DNA of 64,000 nucleotides from Microbulbifer hydrolyticus (GTDB lineage: Bacteria > Pseudomonadota > Gammaproteobacteria > Pseudomonadales > Cellvibrionaceae): contig NZ_CP047491.1 in the NCBI RefSeq assembly GCF_009931115.1, positions 2,307,501 to 2,371,500 on the forward strand, given 5' to 3'. Under the pieces are notes generated by a model. It was not told where the DNA came from and ran no database searches. It saw nothing but the letters and a program-made list of their open reading frames with translations. The position numbers were made by a program, and so were the translations under genes. This document shows positions 53,232-60,992 of the stretch, in pieces. Each line of letters begins with the position of its first letter. The stretch's first letter is position 1.

Positions 53232-54019
53232 CCGGCTCTCCTTAACTTCTTGATTCTTGTCATACGAGGTGCGCACCATCCAAACCAAACCGGCCGCAAC
53301 ATGCCCAGCAGCCGCAGTGGCCAGCTAAGGCGACGGGGAAAGTCGATCACTGCTTTACGCGTCTTGAGGCCTGCAAGGATCCTGTCTGCCGCATCCTCCG
53401 GGGACATCAGAAATGGCATGTTGAAATCATTTTCCCGGGTCAGCGGCGTTTCGATAAATCCCGGCCGAATCAATACGGTCCGCAATGGTAGGCGGGAGGT
53501 ATCCGCACGCACCGCGTCCATGAAATACTGAAGCGCCGCTTTGGAGGCTCCATAGGCTTCCGCACGCGGAAACCCCACAACCGAAGACAGGCTCCCTACT
53601 GCGGCAAACACCGGTTCACGAGCGTTGGCTAACAGTGGCAGCGCCTCACGCAGGGTATTCACCACCCCGAAAAAGTTCGCATCAAATACCCGGCGGTAGC
53701 TGTCGACATCGAGGGAAAGGTTATCGTCGTACTCGCACACGCCTGCGCAGGCAATCACCATATCCAGTTGATCGGTGATTTCACGCAGCGCCGCACCGGC
53801 ACTGGCCATGGATGCATCATCGCCCACATCACAACTGAGCACCCGAACCAACTTGGGTGCGGGCTTTTGTACCTCAAGCAGCGCATCGCGACTGCGGCCA
53901 CTCACGATCACAAAGTGGCCGTCAGCAACCAGGCTGCGCACCAGCGCGGCGCCAATGCCGGAGCCGGCCCCGGTCACCCAGATAGTTTTCTTGCGTGAAA
54001 GATCGTTACCGTCCTTCAT
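53228..54019 (-). CDS. Short-chain dehydrogenase/reductase (263 aa)
   Basis: NAD(P)-dependent SDR. Cofactor motif TGAGSGIGAALV near residue 17, VIVSGRSRDALLEVQ for nucleotide choice, the active-site region AVGSLSSVVGFPRAEAYGASKAALQYFMDAVRAD with Ser, Tyr and Lys (Y-x-x-x-K), and IRPGFIETPLT. It is the SDR that accompanies the amine oxidase in this cluster. The C-terminal 30 residues (WPLRLLGMLRPVWFGWCAP) may be a membrane anchor. Start ATG 54019; separated by 66 bp from the SnoaL-like gene upstream. Confidence 0.93.
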   Translation of the reverse strand: MKDGNDLSRKKTIWVTGAGSGIGAALVRSLVADGHFVIVSGRSRDALLEVQKPAPKLVRVLSCDVGDDASMASAGAALREITDQLDMVIACAGVCEYDDNLSLDVDSYRRVFDANFFGVVNTLREALPLLANAREPVFAAVGSLSSVVGFPRAEAYGASKAALQYFMDAVRADTSRLPLRTVLIRPGFIETPLTRENDFNMPFLMSPEDAADRILAGLKTRKAVIDFPRRLSWPLRLLGMLRPVWFGWCAPRMTRIKKLRRAG

Positions 54020-54085
54020 GGCCCCGACACCTCCTTTGGCTTTATCCTGACGACTGTCCGCACCCCGGCTGCCGCACGGGCAAGG

Positions 54086-54538
54086 CTACGCACCCGCATT
54101 CCCACCACTCGCTGCCATGCCGCGCTTTACATAACTCAGCACACTGCCCAGCAAGGGGATATGCTCGTATACCATGGCGCCGAGGTCATAAATGTCCTCG
54201 TGCTCCAGAACCCGATCCTTTTCCAGGTCGAGCTTCAACAGCGAGGCGCCTCGCATACTTAAAGGGGCCCCACCACTCAATCGGGGATGTCGGTAGTGCA
54301 TCGTCCACCAGAGGTTGAGCGCATTCCCGTCCACCAGTGTCTGGTCGAACTCGAAGCGGCACTCGCGCAGGTTCTGCGCCACCCCGGCGAAGTAGGCCTG
54401 CATATTTTCAAGCCCTTCGACTCGGTGCACCGGATCCGAGAAAATAACGTCTTCCGCGTAAACTTCGGCGATATAGGAAGGATCTGCCGCCAAAAAGTCT
54501 GAATACAGATGCTTTATGCGCTTCACAAGCGATGCCAT
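54086..54538 (-). CDS. SnoaL-like/NTF2-superfamily protein
   Basis: 150 residues, cone-shaped alpha+beta fold. Signature YSDFLAADPSYIAEVYAEDVIFSDPVHRVEGLENMQAYFAGVAQN is the polyketide-cyclase-like pocket start, and LRLDLEKDRVLEHEDIYDLGAMVYEHIPLLG follows. Members of this group are regular partners of the SDR/amine-oxidase/DUF1365/cfa set. First gene of the minus-strand operon, 54 bases downstream of the possible sigma-dependent promoter at 54592-54619. Confidence 0.85.
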   Translation of the reverse strand: MASLVKRIKHLYSDFLAADPSYIAEVYAEDVIFSDPVHRVEGLENMQAYFAGVAQNLRECRFEFDQTLVDGNALNLWWTMHYRHPRLSGGAPLSMRGASLLKLDLEKDRVLEHEDIYDLGAMVYEHIPLLGSVLSYVKRGMAASGGNAGA

Positions 54539-54591
54539 AGTGCCACTCCGGGCTTGGACATATAGTCACGATTACTGGATTGATGTCTTCA

Positions 54592-54619
54592 AATACGCCA
54601 TCACACCCGATTCAGATTA
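54592..54619 (-). promoter_or_regulatory. Possible ECF11-type promoter for the minus-strand operon (weak match)
   Basis: Minus strand: TAATCT, 16-nt spacer, CGTATT. It matches the TGATCC-N16-CGTAT pattern in four of six positions at -35 and fully at -10, with the same spacing, upstream of the SnoaL-like gene. If right, the sigma factor controls both its own gene pair and the lipid operon. Confidence 0.5.
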
Positions 54620-54699
54620 CTCGGATCCCACCTTATCTGTCCCTTCCCCACCCTGCGATGCGGAATATCAAGGAGGCCGCACAAAAATCAGGCAAATGA

Positions 54700-54727
54700 T
54701 GATCCAATCCCCTGGCGTGTGCGTATG
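54700..54727 (+). promoter_or_regulatory. ECF11 sigma-factor autoregulatory promoter
   Basis: TGATCC at 54700-54705, 16-nt spacer, CGTATG at 54722-54727. This matches the target promoter known for ECF11 (RpoE-ChrR) sigma factors: TGATCC, 16 or so bases, CGTA. It places the transcript start close to 54733, so ATG 54733 would have no leader and ATG 54793 is the better start of the sigma gene. Confidence 0.8.
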
Positions 54728-54792
54728 CAGCCATGGAAACCAGATATCGCATGCGGTTTGAAGACCAATGTACGTACAATGGCCCAAACGGA

Positions 54793-55404
54793 ATGAAAAA
54801 CGGATACAGCGAGTCAACTATCGTGCAGGCTTCTGAGAAAACCAGGGACGATGAATGGAGCAACCTCCTCGTGCGGGTTGGTCAGCATCGTGACCGGCGG
54901 GCATTCGAGCAGCTTTTCAGCCACTTTGCCCCGCTGGTAAAGGGGTTCCAGTTCAGCCGCGGCGGGCAAAGCTCCGCGCCCGAAGCCGCCGATGAGCTGG
55001 TACAGGAAGTCATGTTTCGTGTGTGGCGCAAAGCACCCAGCTTTAACCCGGACAAGGCCGCCGCCAGCACATGGATATTCACCATCATGCGCAACTGCCG
55101 CATTGATGCGATGCGCCGCCGGGGACGCCAGCCCGATACGGATGACAGCCTCAACGTGGAGGATATATGGGATGACAGCCATGACGATCAGCCGCTCGTA
55201 TACCTGCAGCAATCCCGCAGGCACGATGCTGTAAAGACCGGCCTGAAGGAACTGCCACCGGAACAGAGCCACGTGATTGAAAAGGCCTATATCGAAGGCA
55301 AATCACACAGTGAAATAGCGGAAGAACTTGGGCTGCCACTGGGAACGGTAAAATCCCGCGTGCGGCTCGCCCTCAAGAAACTTCAAAGCACAATTGTCAG
55401 GTAG
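54793..55404 (+). CDS. rpoE: ECF RNA polymerase sigma factor, ECF11/RpoE (ChrR-controlled) type
   Basis: About 203 residues from ATG 54793; a longer start at 54733 is inconsistent with the promoter. Region 2: QHRDRRAFEQLFSHFAPLVKGF, with EAADELVQEVMFRVWRKAPSFNPDKAAASTWIFTIMRNCRIDAMRRRGR (core binding and -10 recognition). Region 4: LKELPPEQSHVIEKAYIEGKSHSEIAEELGLPLGTVKSRVRLALKKLQ (-35 recognition helix). The DNA motif, the ChrR partner 6 bp downstream and the neighbouring lipid genes identify the ECF11 group. The name rpoE follows Rhodobacter and not E. coli RpoE. Confidence 0.9.
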   Translation: MKNGYSESTIVQASEKTRDDEWSNLLVRVGQHRDRRAFEQLFSHFAPLVKGFQFSRGGQSSAPEAADELVQEVMFRVWRKAPSFNPDKAAASTWIFTIMRNCRIDAMRRRGRQPDTDDSLNVEDIWDDSHDDQPLVYLQQSRRHDAVKTGLKELPPEQSHVIEKAYIEGKSHSEIAEELGLPLGTVKSRVRLALKKLQSTIVR

Positions 55405-55410
55405 GGAGCC

Positions 55411-56124
55411 ATGATCCACCACCATCCCGACAACAACATGATGCTGGAATATGCCAGCGGTAGCCTCAACTGGGCCCACAGCCTGGTGGTTTCAGCACAT
55501 GTGCAGCTCTGCCCGAAATGCGCAGCGCAAATGAAAGTACTCAACGGCGTTGGCGGCACGCTACTCGCTTCCAGCGCACCGGCCGCTTCCAGTGAAGACC
55601 ATCAGGCACAAGCCTTTGAGCAGTTGATGCGCCGTATCGACCAAGGTGTGCAGGATGAAACAGGCGATAGCGAGCCACCTCAAAAAGTGGCAACCGCCGC
55701 CAGTTATCAGAAAGTTCACAAGGATCCGATCTTCACCGCGGTGCCGCCAGTCGTACAAAAGTTGCTCGACAACAACCCGATCTTGCGCTGGCGTCGTTTA
55801 TCCCGGGGGCTGAAAGAGGCTCGGTTGAACACCAGCCAGGACCGGCATGAAGTCGCCTTCCACCGGATATCCCCGGGAAGCAAGGTGGCGGAGCATGACC
55901 ACCGCGGAACTGAGATCACTATGGTGCTCTACGGCAGTTTTTCCGACGCAGATGGTGTGTATTCACCCGGAGACTTCCTCGTGCGCGAGCCGGGTGAGGT
56001 TCACCGCCCGACCGCTACACAGGATCAGGAGTGTCTGTGTCTTTCCGTGGTTGAAGCGCCGGTGGCCCTTACCGGCTTCTGGGGGAAAGTGGTCAACCCT
56101 TTTCTGTCCATCAGACCTGGGTAA
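55411..56124 (+). CDS. chrR: ChrR-family zinc-binding anti-sigma factor
   Basis: Holds the ECF sigma factor inactive until stress. N-terminal ZAS domain with zinc ligands His5, His30, Cys34 and Cys37 (same spacing as Rhodobacter ChrR). The C-terminal cupin has EHDHRGTEITMVLYG with His162, His164 and Glu168, then His198 in GEVHRPT, and the CLC pair Cys208/Cys210 found in ChrR. All four ZAS and all four cupin metal positions are retained, so it should be a functional singlet-oxygen-type sensor. Start ATG 55411, six bases after the sigma gene stop: one operon. Confidence 0.93.
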   Translation: MIHHHPDNNMMLEYASGSLNWAHSLVVSAHVQLCPKCAAQMKVLNGVGGTLLASSAPAASSEDHQAQAFEQLMRRIDQGVQDETGDSEPPQKVATAASYQKVHKDPIFTAVPPVVQKLLDNNPILRWRRLSRGLKEARLNTSQDRHEVAFHRISPGSKVAEHDHRGTEITMVLYGSFSDADGVYSPGDFLVREPGEVHRPTATQDQECLCLSVVEAPVALTGFWGKVVNPFLSIRPG

Positions 56125-56137
56125 AACGTGCTGCAAC

Positions 56138-56170
56138 AAAAAACCCCGGAAATATTCCGGGGTTTTTTAT
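56138..56170 (+). terminator. Rho-independent terminator of the sigma/chrR operon
   Basis: AAACCCCGGAA-TAT-TTCCGGGGTTT hairpin followed by T-run; A-run on the other side makes it bidirectional and it also serves the convergent 56210-59734 gene. Confidence 0.9.
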
Positions 56171-56209
56171 AGGTGGGGCGGCTACAGGAAAGAGCCAAAC
56201 CGTGTTGCG

Positions 56210-59200
56210 TTAGCGGACAGCAACACTGTGCGCAGCGGCCCCGCTTCCACCTTCTCCAGCCTGGAAGCGCTCTCTCAGTGCATTCCAGCGCGAGTGGATG
56301 CCGTCGAATTTTGCCGCCCGCACATGGCCGTAGCCACGAACCTGCTGCGGCAATGCCAACAGCTCCTCCGCCAGATCGATATTGCCGCTGCCCAAAGACT
56401 TGGCCACATCGAGCACAGACTGCTGCACCTCGCGCGCCCACTTGCGCTCCCGCCTCCGCTCCGCGGTATAGCCGAACACATCCAGCGGCGTGCCGCGCAG
56501 CACTTTACCCCGCGCGAGCACCGGCAACACCTTGGCCAGCCAGGGGCCGAGCGCAATTTTACGGATCTTGCCGCTGGCGTCCGGCCGTGCGAACAGAGGC
56601 GGCGCCATCAGGAACTTGAGCTTGTAGTCACCGCTAAACGTTTCGCGCAACTGACGCTGAAATGCGTCACCACTGTATAGCCGCGCCACCTCGTATTCGT
56701 CTTTATACGCCATCGCCTTGAACAGGCTCAGTGCCGCCGCGCGGGTCAACTTATCGCCGGCGGTCGATAGCCTGCGCTCCGACGACTTCAGCGCTTCGAT
56801 TGCGGAGGTAAAACGGCGGGCGTAGGCGGCACTCTGATATTCGGTAAGCTCGGTAGCAAGACGTGCTACCAACTGCTCCGTTGTCTCCTGCGGCTCAACC
56901 AGCTTTACCACCTGGGCCGGACTGAGAAGCTGATCGATCGCCCGGGGATTTTCTACCAGCAGCCGACCGGCGCGGAAAGCACGCAAGTTGTTTTCCACCG
57001 CCACGCCATTCAGTTCGACCGCACGTTCGATGGCACTCTGGGAAACGGGCAATAGTCCCTGTTGACAGGCATAACCCATCATCATCAGGTTGGCGGCAAC
57101 CGTATCGCCAAACAACGCTTCCGCGTATCGATTGGCATCCAGCGCAAAATATTCGCCGGCCACAGACTCGATGCTCTGGGCGGTTTCACCCGCGGGGAAT
57201 GCCAGTTCGTTATTGCGTACAAAGGCCGCAACCGGGACTTCTGCAGTGTTCACCAGCGCCTTCATCTCGCCGGCCGCAAACTTGGTGCGTTGCGCCGCCG
57301 CCGTCACCATATCGCAACCCAGCAGGAGGTCCGCCGCACCATCGCGAATACGTGCGGTGGTAATGTCTTGCGGCCTGTTGCCCACTTTGACATGGGCAAC
57401 CACCGCCCCGTTTTTCTGAGACAATCCGGTAAAGTACAACGTGGTACTGCCCTTCTCCTCAAGGTGCGCCGCCATACCCAGCAGTGCCGCAACGGTGAGT
57501 ACACCACTGCCACCAATACCGGCCACCAGAATACTCAGTGGTTGATCCAGCTGCGGCTTCGGCGCGTCGGCCAACCCGCGGCTGGCTTCGTCGATGGATT
57601 CTGCCAGGGATTTCAGCGCTGGCTTCTTCAACTCACCGCCTTCCACACTGACAAAACTCGGGCAGAAGCCGTCCGCACAGCGCATATCTTTGTTACAGCT
57701 CGACTGGTTCACCTGACGCTTGCGCCCGTACTCGGTTTCCAGTGGCTCTACGGCGATACAGCTGGACTGCACGCTGCAATCGCCACAGCCCTCGCACACT
57801 CGGTGATTGATCAGCAGGCGACGTGCCGGGTCCACCATTTGCCCTTTCTTGCGACGACGGCGCTTTTCCGCCGCGCACACCTGTTCATAAATAATCGCCG
57901 TCACACCACTGGTATCACGCAGCTTACGCTGTACGTCATCGAGTTCATCGCGGTGGAAAATCTTGATTTCTTTGGGCAGCTGGTTGCGACGCGACTGCCA
58001 GTGCTCGGGGTTTTCACTTACCAGGCAGACCTCACCCACTCCCTCCGCCAGCAGCTGTCGGGATAGCGTGGGTACCGTCACCTCACCGTCCGCAGGCTGG
58101 CCACCGGTCATGGCCACGGCGTCGTTCAGCAGTATCTTGTAGGTGATATTGATTTTGCTGGCCACGGCCTGGCGGATCGCCAGCAGGCCGGAGTGGTTGT
58201 AAGTTCCATCACCCATGTTCTGGAAGATGTGCTTGTCACTGGAAAAGCGATGCAGCCCCACCCAGTGCGCCCCCTCCCCCCCCATATGGGAATAGGTGTC
58301 GGTACGCAGGCCTTTACCCAGCGCCATGATATGACAGCCGATACCGGCACTACCGGTACTGCCTTCCGGCAGTTTGGTAGAGCTGTTGTGAGGACACCCG
58401 GCACAAAAAATAGGCTCACGGGCCAGCAGGCCTTGCGCCTTTTGCAGGGTTCCACTGCCCAGCTTTTCTGCCAGCGGAATCAGGCGTGTGGCCAGCTCTG
58501 TGTCGGCCAGCCAGCGCGCGATGGCCTTGGCCACCTGATCCGGGCCAAAACCCCAGATGGCCGGCAACAGGTCGTTACCCTCCAGATCCTTTTTGCCCAC
58601 CACGCGCGGGCGGTCATTATCCGCCCAGCCGTAGAAGAGATTCTTCATCTGGTCTTCCACCAGCGGACGCTTCTCTTCCACCACCAGGATACGTTCCATG
58701 CCATGGGCAAACTCGCTCATGCCACGCGGCTCCAGCGGCCAGCTCATGGCCACTTTATGGATGGAAATACCAGCCTCGAGCAGGTCCTGCTCGGTCAGCT
58801 CGAGCAGCTTCAGCGCTTCCAGCAGGTCGCCGTGGGCCTTGCCGACGGTGACAATACCAAACCGCTTCTGCGGCGCATCGACGATGGTCTTGTCCAGCTT
58901 GTTGGCATAGGCAAATGCCTTGGCCGCAGGCAGACGCTCTTCGAGCATACGGCGCTCATACTCCATACGCTCCGCTGGCCAGTTCAGGTGAGGGTCGTAG
59001 TTGAGTCCGTGCGCAGGTACCGGGAAGGATTCCGGCAGCACAAAGTTCGGCAACGATGGAACCACGATAGAAGCACCGGATTCGACGGTTTCCGTGATGG
59101 TCTTGAAGCCCACCCACAGGCCGGAAAATCGCGACAACGCGATACCGGCAACGCCGAGAGTCAGGTATTCATCAATGGTTGCCGGAAACAACAGGGGCAT

Positions 59201-59734
59201 CATCACCGATTCGAAAATCTGATCGGTATTGTGAGAAAACATGGAGGACTCTGCGGTGTGATCATCGCCACAGAGAGCGAGCACGCCTCCAAGCCTGGAG
59301 GTACCCTGAATATTCGCCTGGCGGAATACGTCGGCGCTGCGATCCACACCGTGACCTTTGCCGTACCAAATGGAGAAGACACCGTCGCGGGTAGCCTGCT
59401 GGCGGTAATGATCCAGGAGCTGCGTGCCCCAGATATTGGTTGCGCCCAGATCTTCGTTGATACCCGGCTCGAAGTGGATGTCCCGCTCTGCCAGCAGCTT
59501 TTTGTGCCGCCACAGCGCCTGGTCATAGCCGCCGAGGGGCGATCCGCGGTAACCGGAGATAAAGCCGGCGGTATTGAGCCCCGCCTGTTCATCCAGCTGC
59601 TTTTGCATCAACGGCAGACGCACCAGTGCATCGATGCCAGTTAAAAAAACGCGTCCGGCGTCTCGGGTAAACGCGGCCTTGAGGGAATACTCCCGGTCAA
59701 AGCCCAGTTCCTGATCAGTTTCGACCATCGCCAT
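56210..59734 (-). CDS. Indolepyruvate ferredoxin oxidoreductase family protein, fused alpha-gamma chain (1174 aa)
   Basis: Oxidative decarboxylation of aryl- or branched-chain 2-oxo acids to acyl-CoA with ferredoxin. The single chain joins: an N-terminal TPP/pyrimidine domain (TAESSMFSHNTDQIF and SGYRGSPLGGYDQALW near residue 60) and the TPP-binding domain GIGCHIMALGKGLRTDTYSHMGGEGAHWVG (near 475), followed by MGDGTYNHSGLLAIR. Next come two 4Fe-4S-type cysteine clusters (CEGCGDCSVQSSC and CNKDMRCADGFCPSF, near 660) and a C-terminal gamma-type domain (GIGGSGVLTVAALLGMAAHLE). Start ATG 59734. Divergent from an Lrp regulator; in marine gammaproteobacteria it serves amino-acid degradation, probably aromatic or branched. 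Confidence 0.93.
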   Translation of the reverse strand: MAMVETDQELGFDREYSLKAAFTRDAGRVFLTGIDALVRLPLMQKQLDEQAGLNTAGFISGYRGSPLGGYDQALWRHKKLLAERDIHFEPGINEDLGATNIWGTQLLDHYRQQATRDGVFSIWYGKGHGVDRSADVFRQANIQGTSRLGGVLALCGDDHTAESSMFSHNTDQIFESVMMPLLFPATIDEYLTLGVAGIALSRFSGLWVGFKTITETVESGASIVVPSLPNFVLPESFPVPAHGLNYDPHLNWPAERMEYERRMLEERLPAAKAFAYANKLDKTIVDAPQKRFGIVTVGKAHGDLLEALKLLELTEQDLLEAGISIHKVAMSWPLEPRGMSEFAHGMERILVVEEKRPLVEDQMKNLFYGWADNDRPRVVGKKDLEGNDLLPAIWGFGPDQVAKAIARWLADTELATRLIPLAEKLGSGTLQKAQGLLAREPIFCAGCPHNSSTKLPEGSTGSAGIGCHIMALGKGLRTDTYSHMGGEGAHWVGLHRFSSDKHIFQNMGDGTYNHSGLLAIRQAVASKINITYKILLNDAVAMTGGQPADGEVTVPTLSRQLLAEGVGEVCLVSENPEHWQSRRNQLPKEIKIFHRDELDDVQRKLRDTSGVTAIIYEQVCAAEKRRRRKKGQMVDPARRLLINHRVCEGCGDCSVQSSCIAVEPLETEYGRKRQVNQSSCNKDMRCADGFCPSFVSVEGGELKKPALKSLAESIDEASRGLADAPKPQLDQPLSILVAGIGGSGVLTVAALLGMAAHLEEKGSTTLYFTGLSQKNGAVVAHVKVGNRPQDITTARIRDGAADLLLGCDMVTAAAQRTKFAAGEMKALVNTAEVPVAAFVRNNELAFPAGETAQSIESVAGEYFALDANRYAEALFGDTVAANLMMMGYACQQGLLPVSQSAIERAVELNGVAVENNLRAFRAGRLLVENPRAIDQLLSPAQVVKLVEPQETTEQLVARLATELTEYQSAAYARRFTSAIEALKSSERRLSTAGDKLTRAAALSLFKAMAYKDEYEVARLYSGDAFQRQLRETFSGDYKLKFLMAPPLFARPDASGKIRKIALGPWLAKVLPVLARGKVLRGTPLDVFGYTAERRRERKWAREVQQSVLDVAKSLGSGNIDLAEELLALPQQVRGYGHVRAAKFDGIHSRWNALRERFQAGEGGSGAAAHSVAVR

Positions 59735-60148
59735 GAATTGGGACCTTCTCGCATTTGCTGGTAGGCACCTGATACCGGCGGGTAAAGGCCTGCCGGTCGG
59801 TTCCAGTGTTATTTTGCTATTGCCCGTAAACTATCACCGGCAAGTCGCGCAGGTCATACCAAATTCACCACAAAATTGGGTCGAAATGGAAAGAATCCAC
59901 CACTCCAAGATCATTTTCTGCAATAATTAGGAAGCAAGAGCGATTAGATGAGAATATCTATCAAGTTTCGGCAAAGCAGCCGAAAAGGCGGGTTGTTCAC
60001 TGCCATCCGAGTGAACCAGTGCTATCAATTGGTCACATCAGGTATTCTTACAGACTGGTCGCAAATTGCAGCTATTCGCAAGTTCTGACGTACAAACGTC
60101 AGGAATTTGCCATTCTGAACAAAAGAATCAGGAACACCGGGTACTCCT
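59735..60148. other. Divergent intergenic region between the oxidoreductase and Lrp genes
   Basis: 414 bp without a gene. AT-rich near 59860-60000, as expected for divergent promoters. It contains a strong imperfect inverted repeat at 60078-60110, described separately. Confidence 0.5.
60078..60110. promoter_or_regulatory. Imperfect inverted repeat, candidate Lrp operator
   Basis: GCAAGTTCTGACGT, ACAA spacer, ACGTCAGGAATTTGC. The inner 7 bp on each side (CTGACGT/ACGTCAG) pair perfectly, and the outer GCAA/TTGC also match. It lies 39 bases before the Lrp-family start. It may be an autoregulatory or shared operator; a transcribed hairpin is the other reading. Confidence 0.5.
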
Positions 60149-60631
60149 ATGGCCTATATGCTGGACGCCATCGACAAGCACATTCTGGAAATCCTTCAGC
60201 AGGACGCGACCATCCCCAATATCGAGCTGGCGGAAAAGGTTCACCTGTCACCCTCCCCCTGCTCCCGGCGGGTCAAGAACCTGCATGAGCAGGGCTTCAT
60301 CAAACGTGCAGTTACCTTGCTGGAACCAGATAAGGTCGGCCTGCCGGTGAGCGTGTTTATCCAGGTCACCCTCAACCACCAGGTCAAAAAAGAACTGCAA
60401 CATTTCGAGTCCACTATCGGCCAGTGGCCCGAAGTCATGGAGTGCTACCTGATGACCGGGGACTTTGACTACCTGTTGCGGGTAGTGGTGCCGAACCTGC
60501 ACGCTTACCAGGAGTTTCTGGACAAGAAGCTGACCGAGCTGCCCGGTATTGACCATATAAAGAGCAGCTTTTCACTCAAGCAGGTGCGCTACCACACAGA
60601 ACTACCCCTGGACCAGCTCCTGGAGAAGTGA
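60149..60631 (+). CDS. Lrp/AsnC-family transcriptional regulator
   Basis: 160 residues. Winged helix near the N-terminus: MLDAIDKHILEILQQDATIPNIELAEKVHLSPSPCSRRVKNLHEQGFI. RAM domain: PVSVFIQVTLNHQVKKELQHFESTIGQWPEVMECYLMTGDFDYLLRVVVPNLHAYQEFLDKKLTELPGIDHIKSSFSLKQV. This is the Lrp group in which G-D-F-D-Y binds a ligand. Divergent from the 2-oxo acid ferredoxin oxidoreductase and likely its amino-acid-sensing regulator. Convergent with the DUF2905 gene (no gap). Confidence 0.93.
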   Translation: MAYMLDAIDKHILEILQQDATIPNIELAEKVHLSPSPCSRRVKNLHEQGFIKRAVTLLEPDKVGLPVSVFIQVTLNHQVKKELQHFESTIGQWPEVMECYLMTGDFDYLLRVVVPNLHAYQEFLDKKLTELPGIDHIKSSFSLKQVRYHTELPLDQLLEK

Positions 60632-60632
60632 G

Positions 60633-60839
60633 TCAGCGGCGAAACAGGCTCAGCACAAGACTGAGCACCACACTGACAATAATCATTGATGTAATCGGAA
60701 AGAAAAATCGGTTTCGCCCGGACTCGATACGGATATCGCCGGGCAGGCGCCCGAACCAGCTGAACAGGCCCGGCGCATAATGTAGCGCCAACCCCGCAAC
60801 GATCAGCAGGCACCCCACCGCAATCAACCAACGTTCCAT
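60633..60839 (-). CDS. DUF2905 family protein
   Basis: 68 residues with two hydrophobic helices: N-terminal MERWLIAVGCLLIVAGLALHYAPGLFSWFGRLPGDIRIE, and a second, FFFPITSMIIVSVVLSLVLSLF. The conserved middle LPGDIRIESGRNRFFFPI is typical of DUF2905. ATG 60839 is preceded by AGGTGGGA; a GTG two codons earlier is possible. Small inner-membrane protein of unknown function. Confidence 0.9.
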   Translation of the reverse strand: MERWLIAVGCLLIVAGLALHYAPGLFSWFGRLPGDIRIESGRNRFFFPITSMIIVSVVLSLVLSLFRR

Positions 60840-60992
60840 TCCCACCTACCCTACTTGCTTAGATTCCGTGAAAGCCCCCGAACCCTTACAGAAAAAAAGG
60901 CGACACCAGATGATGACGACTAGTCTGGGATCTAAGGGAATAGCATTTACACGAAGATTGCCTGGCAGCTGCGGGGAAACAGAATCTCGACA

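Noticed and set aside
58193-59644. 483-aa plus-strand ORF opposite the ferredoxin oxidoreductase
   Set aside because: Antisense shadow of a clearly coding minus-strand gene.
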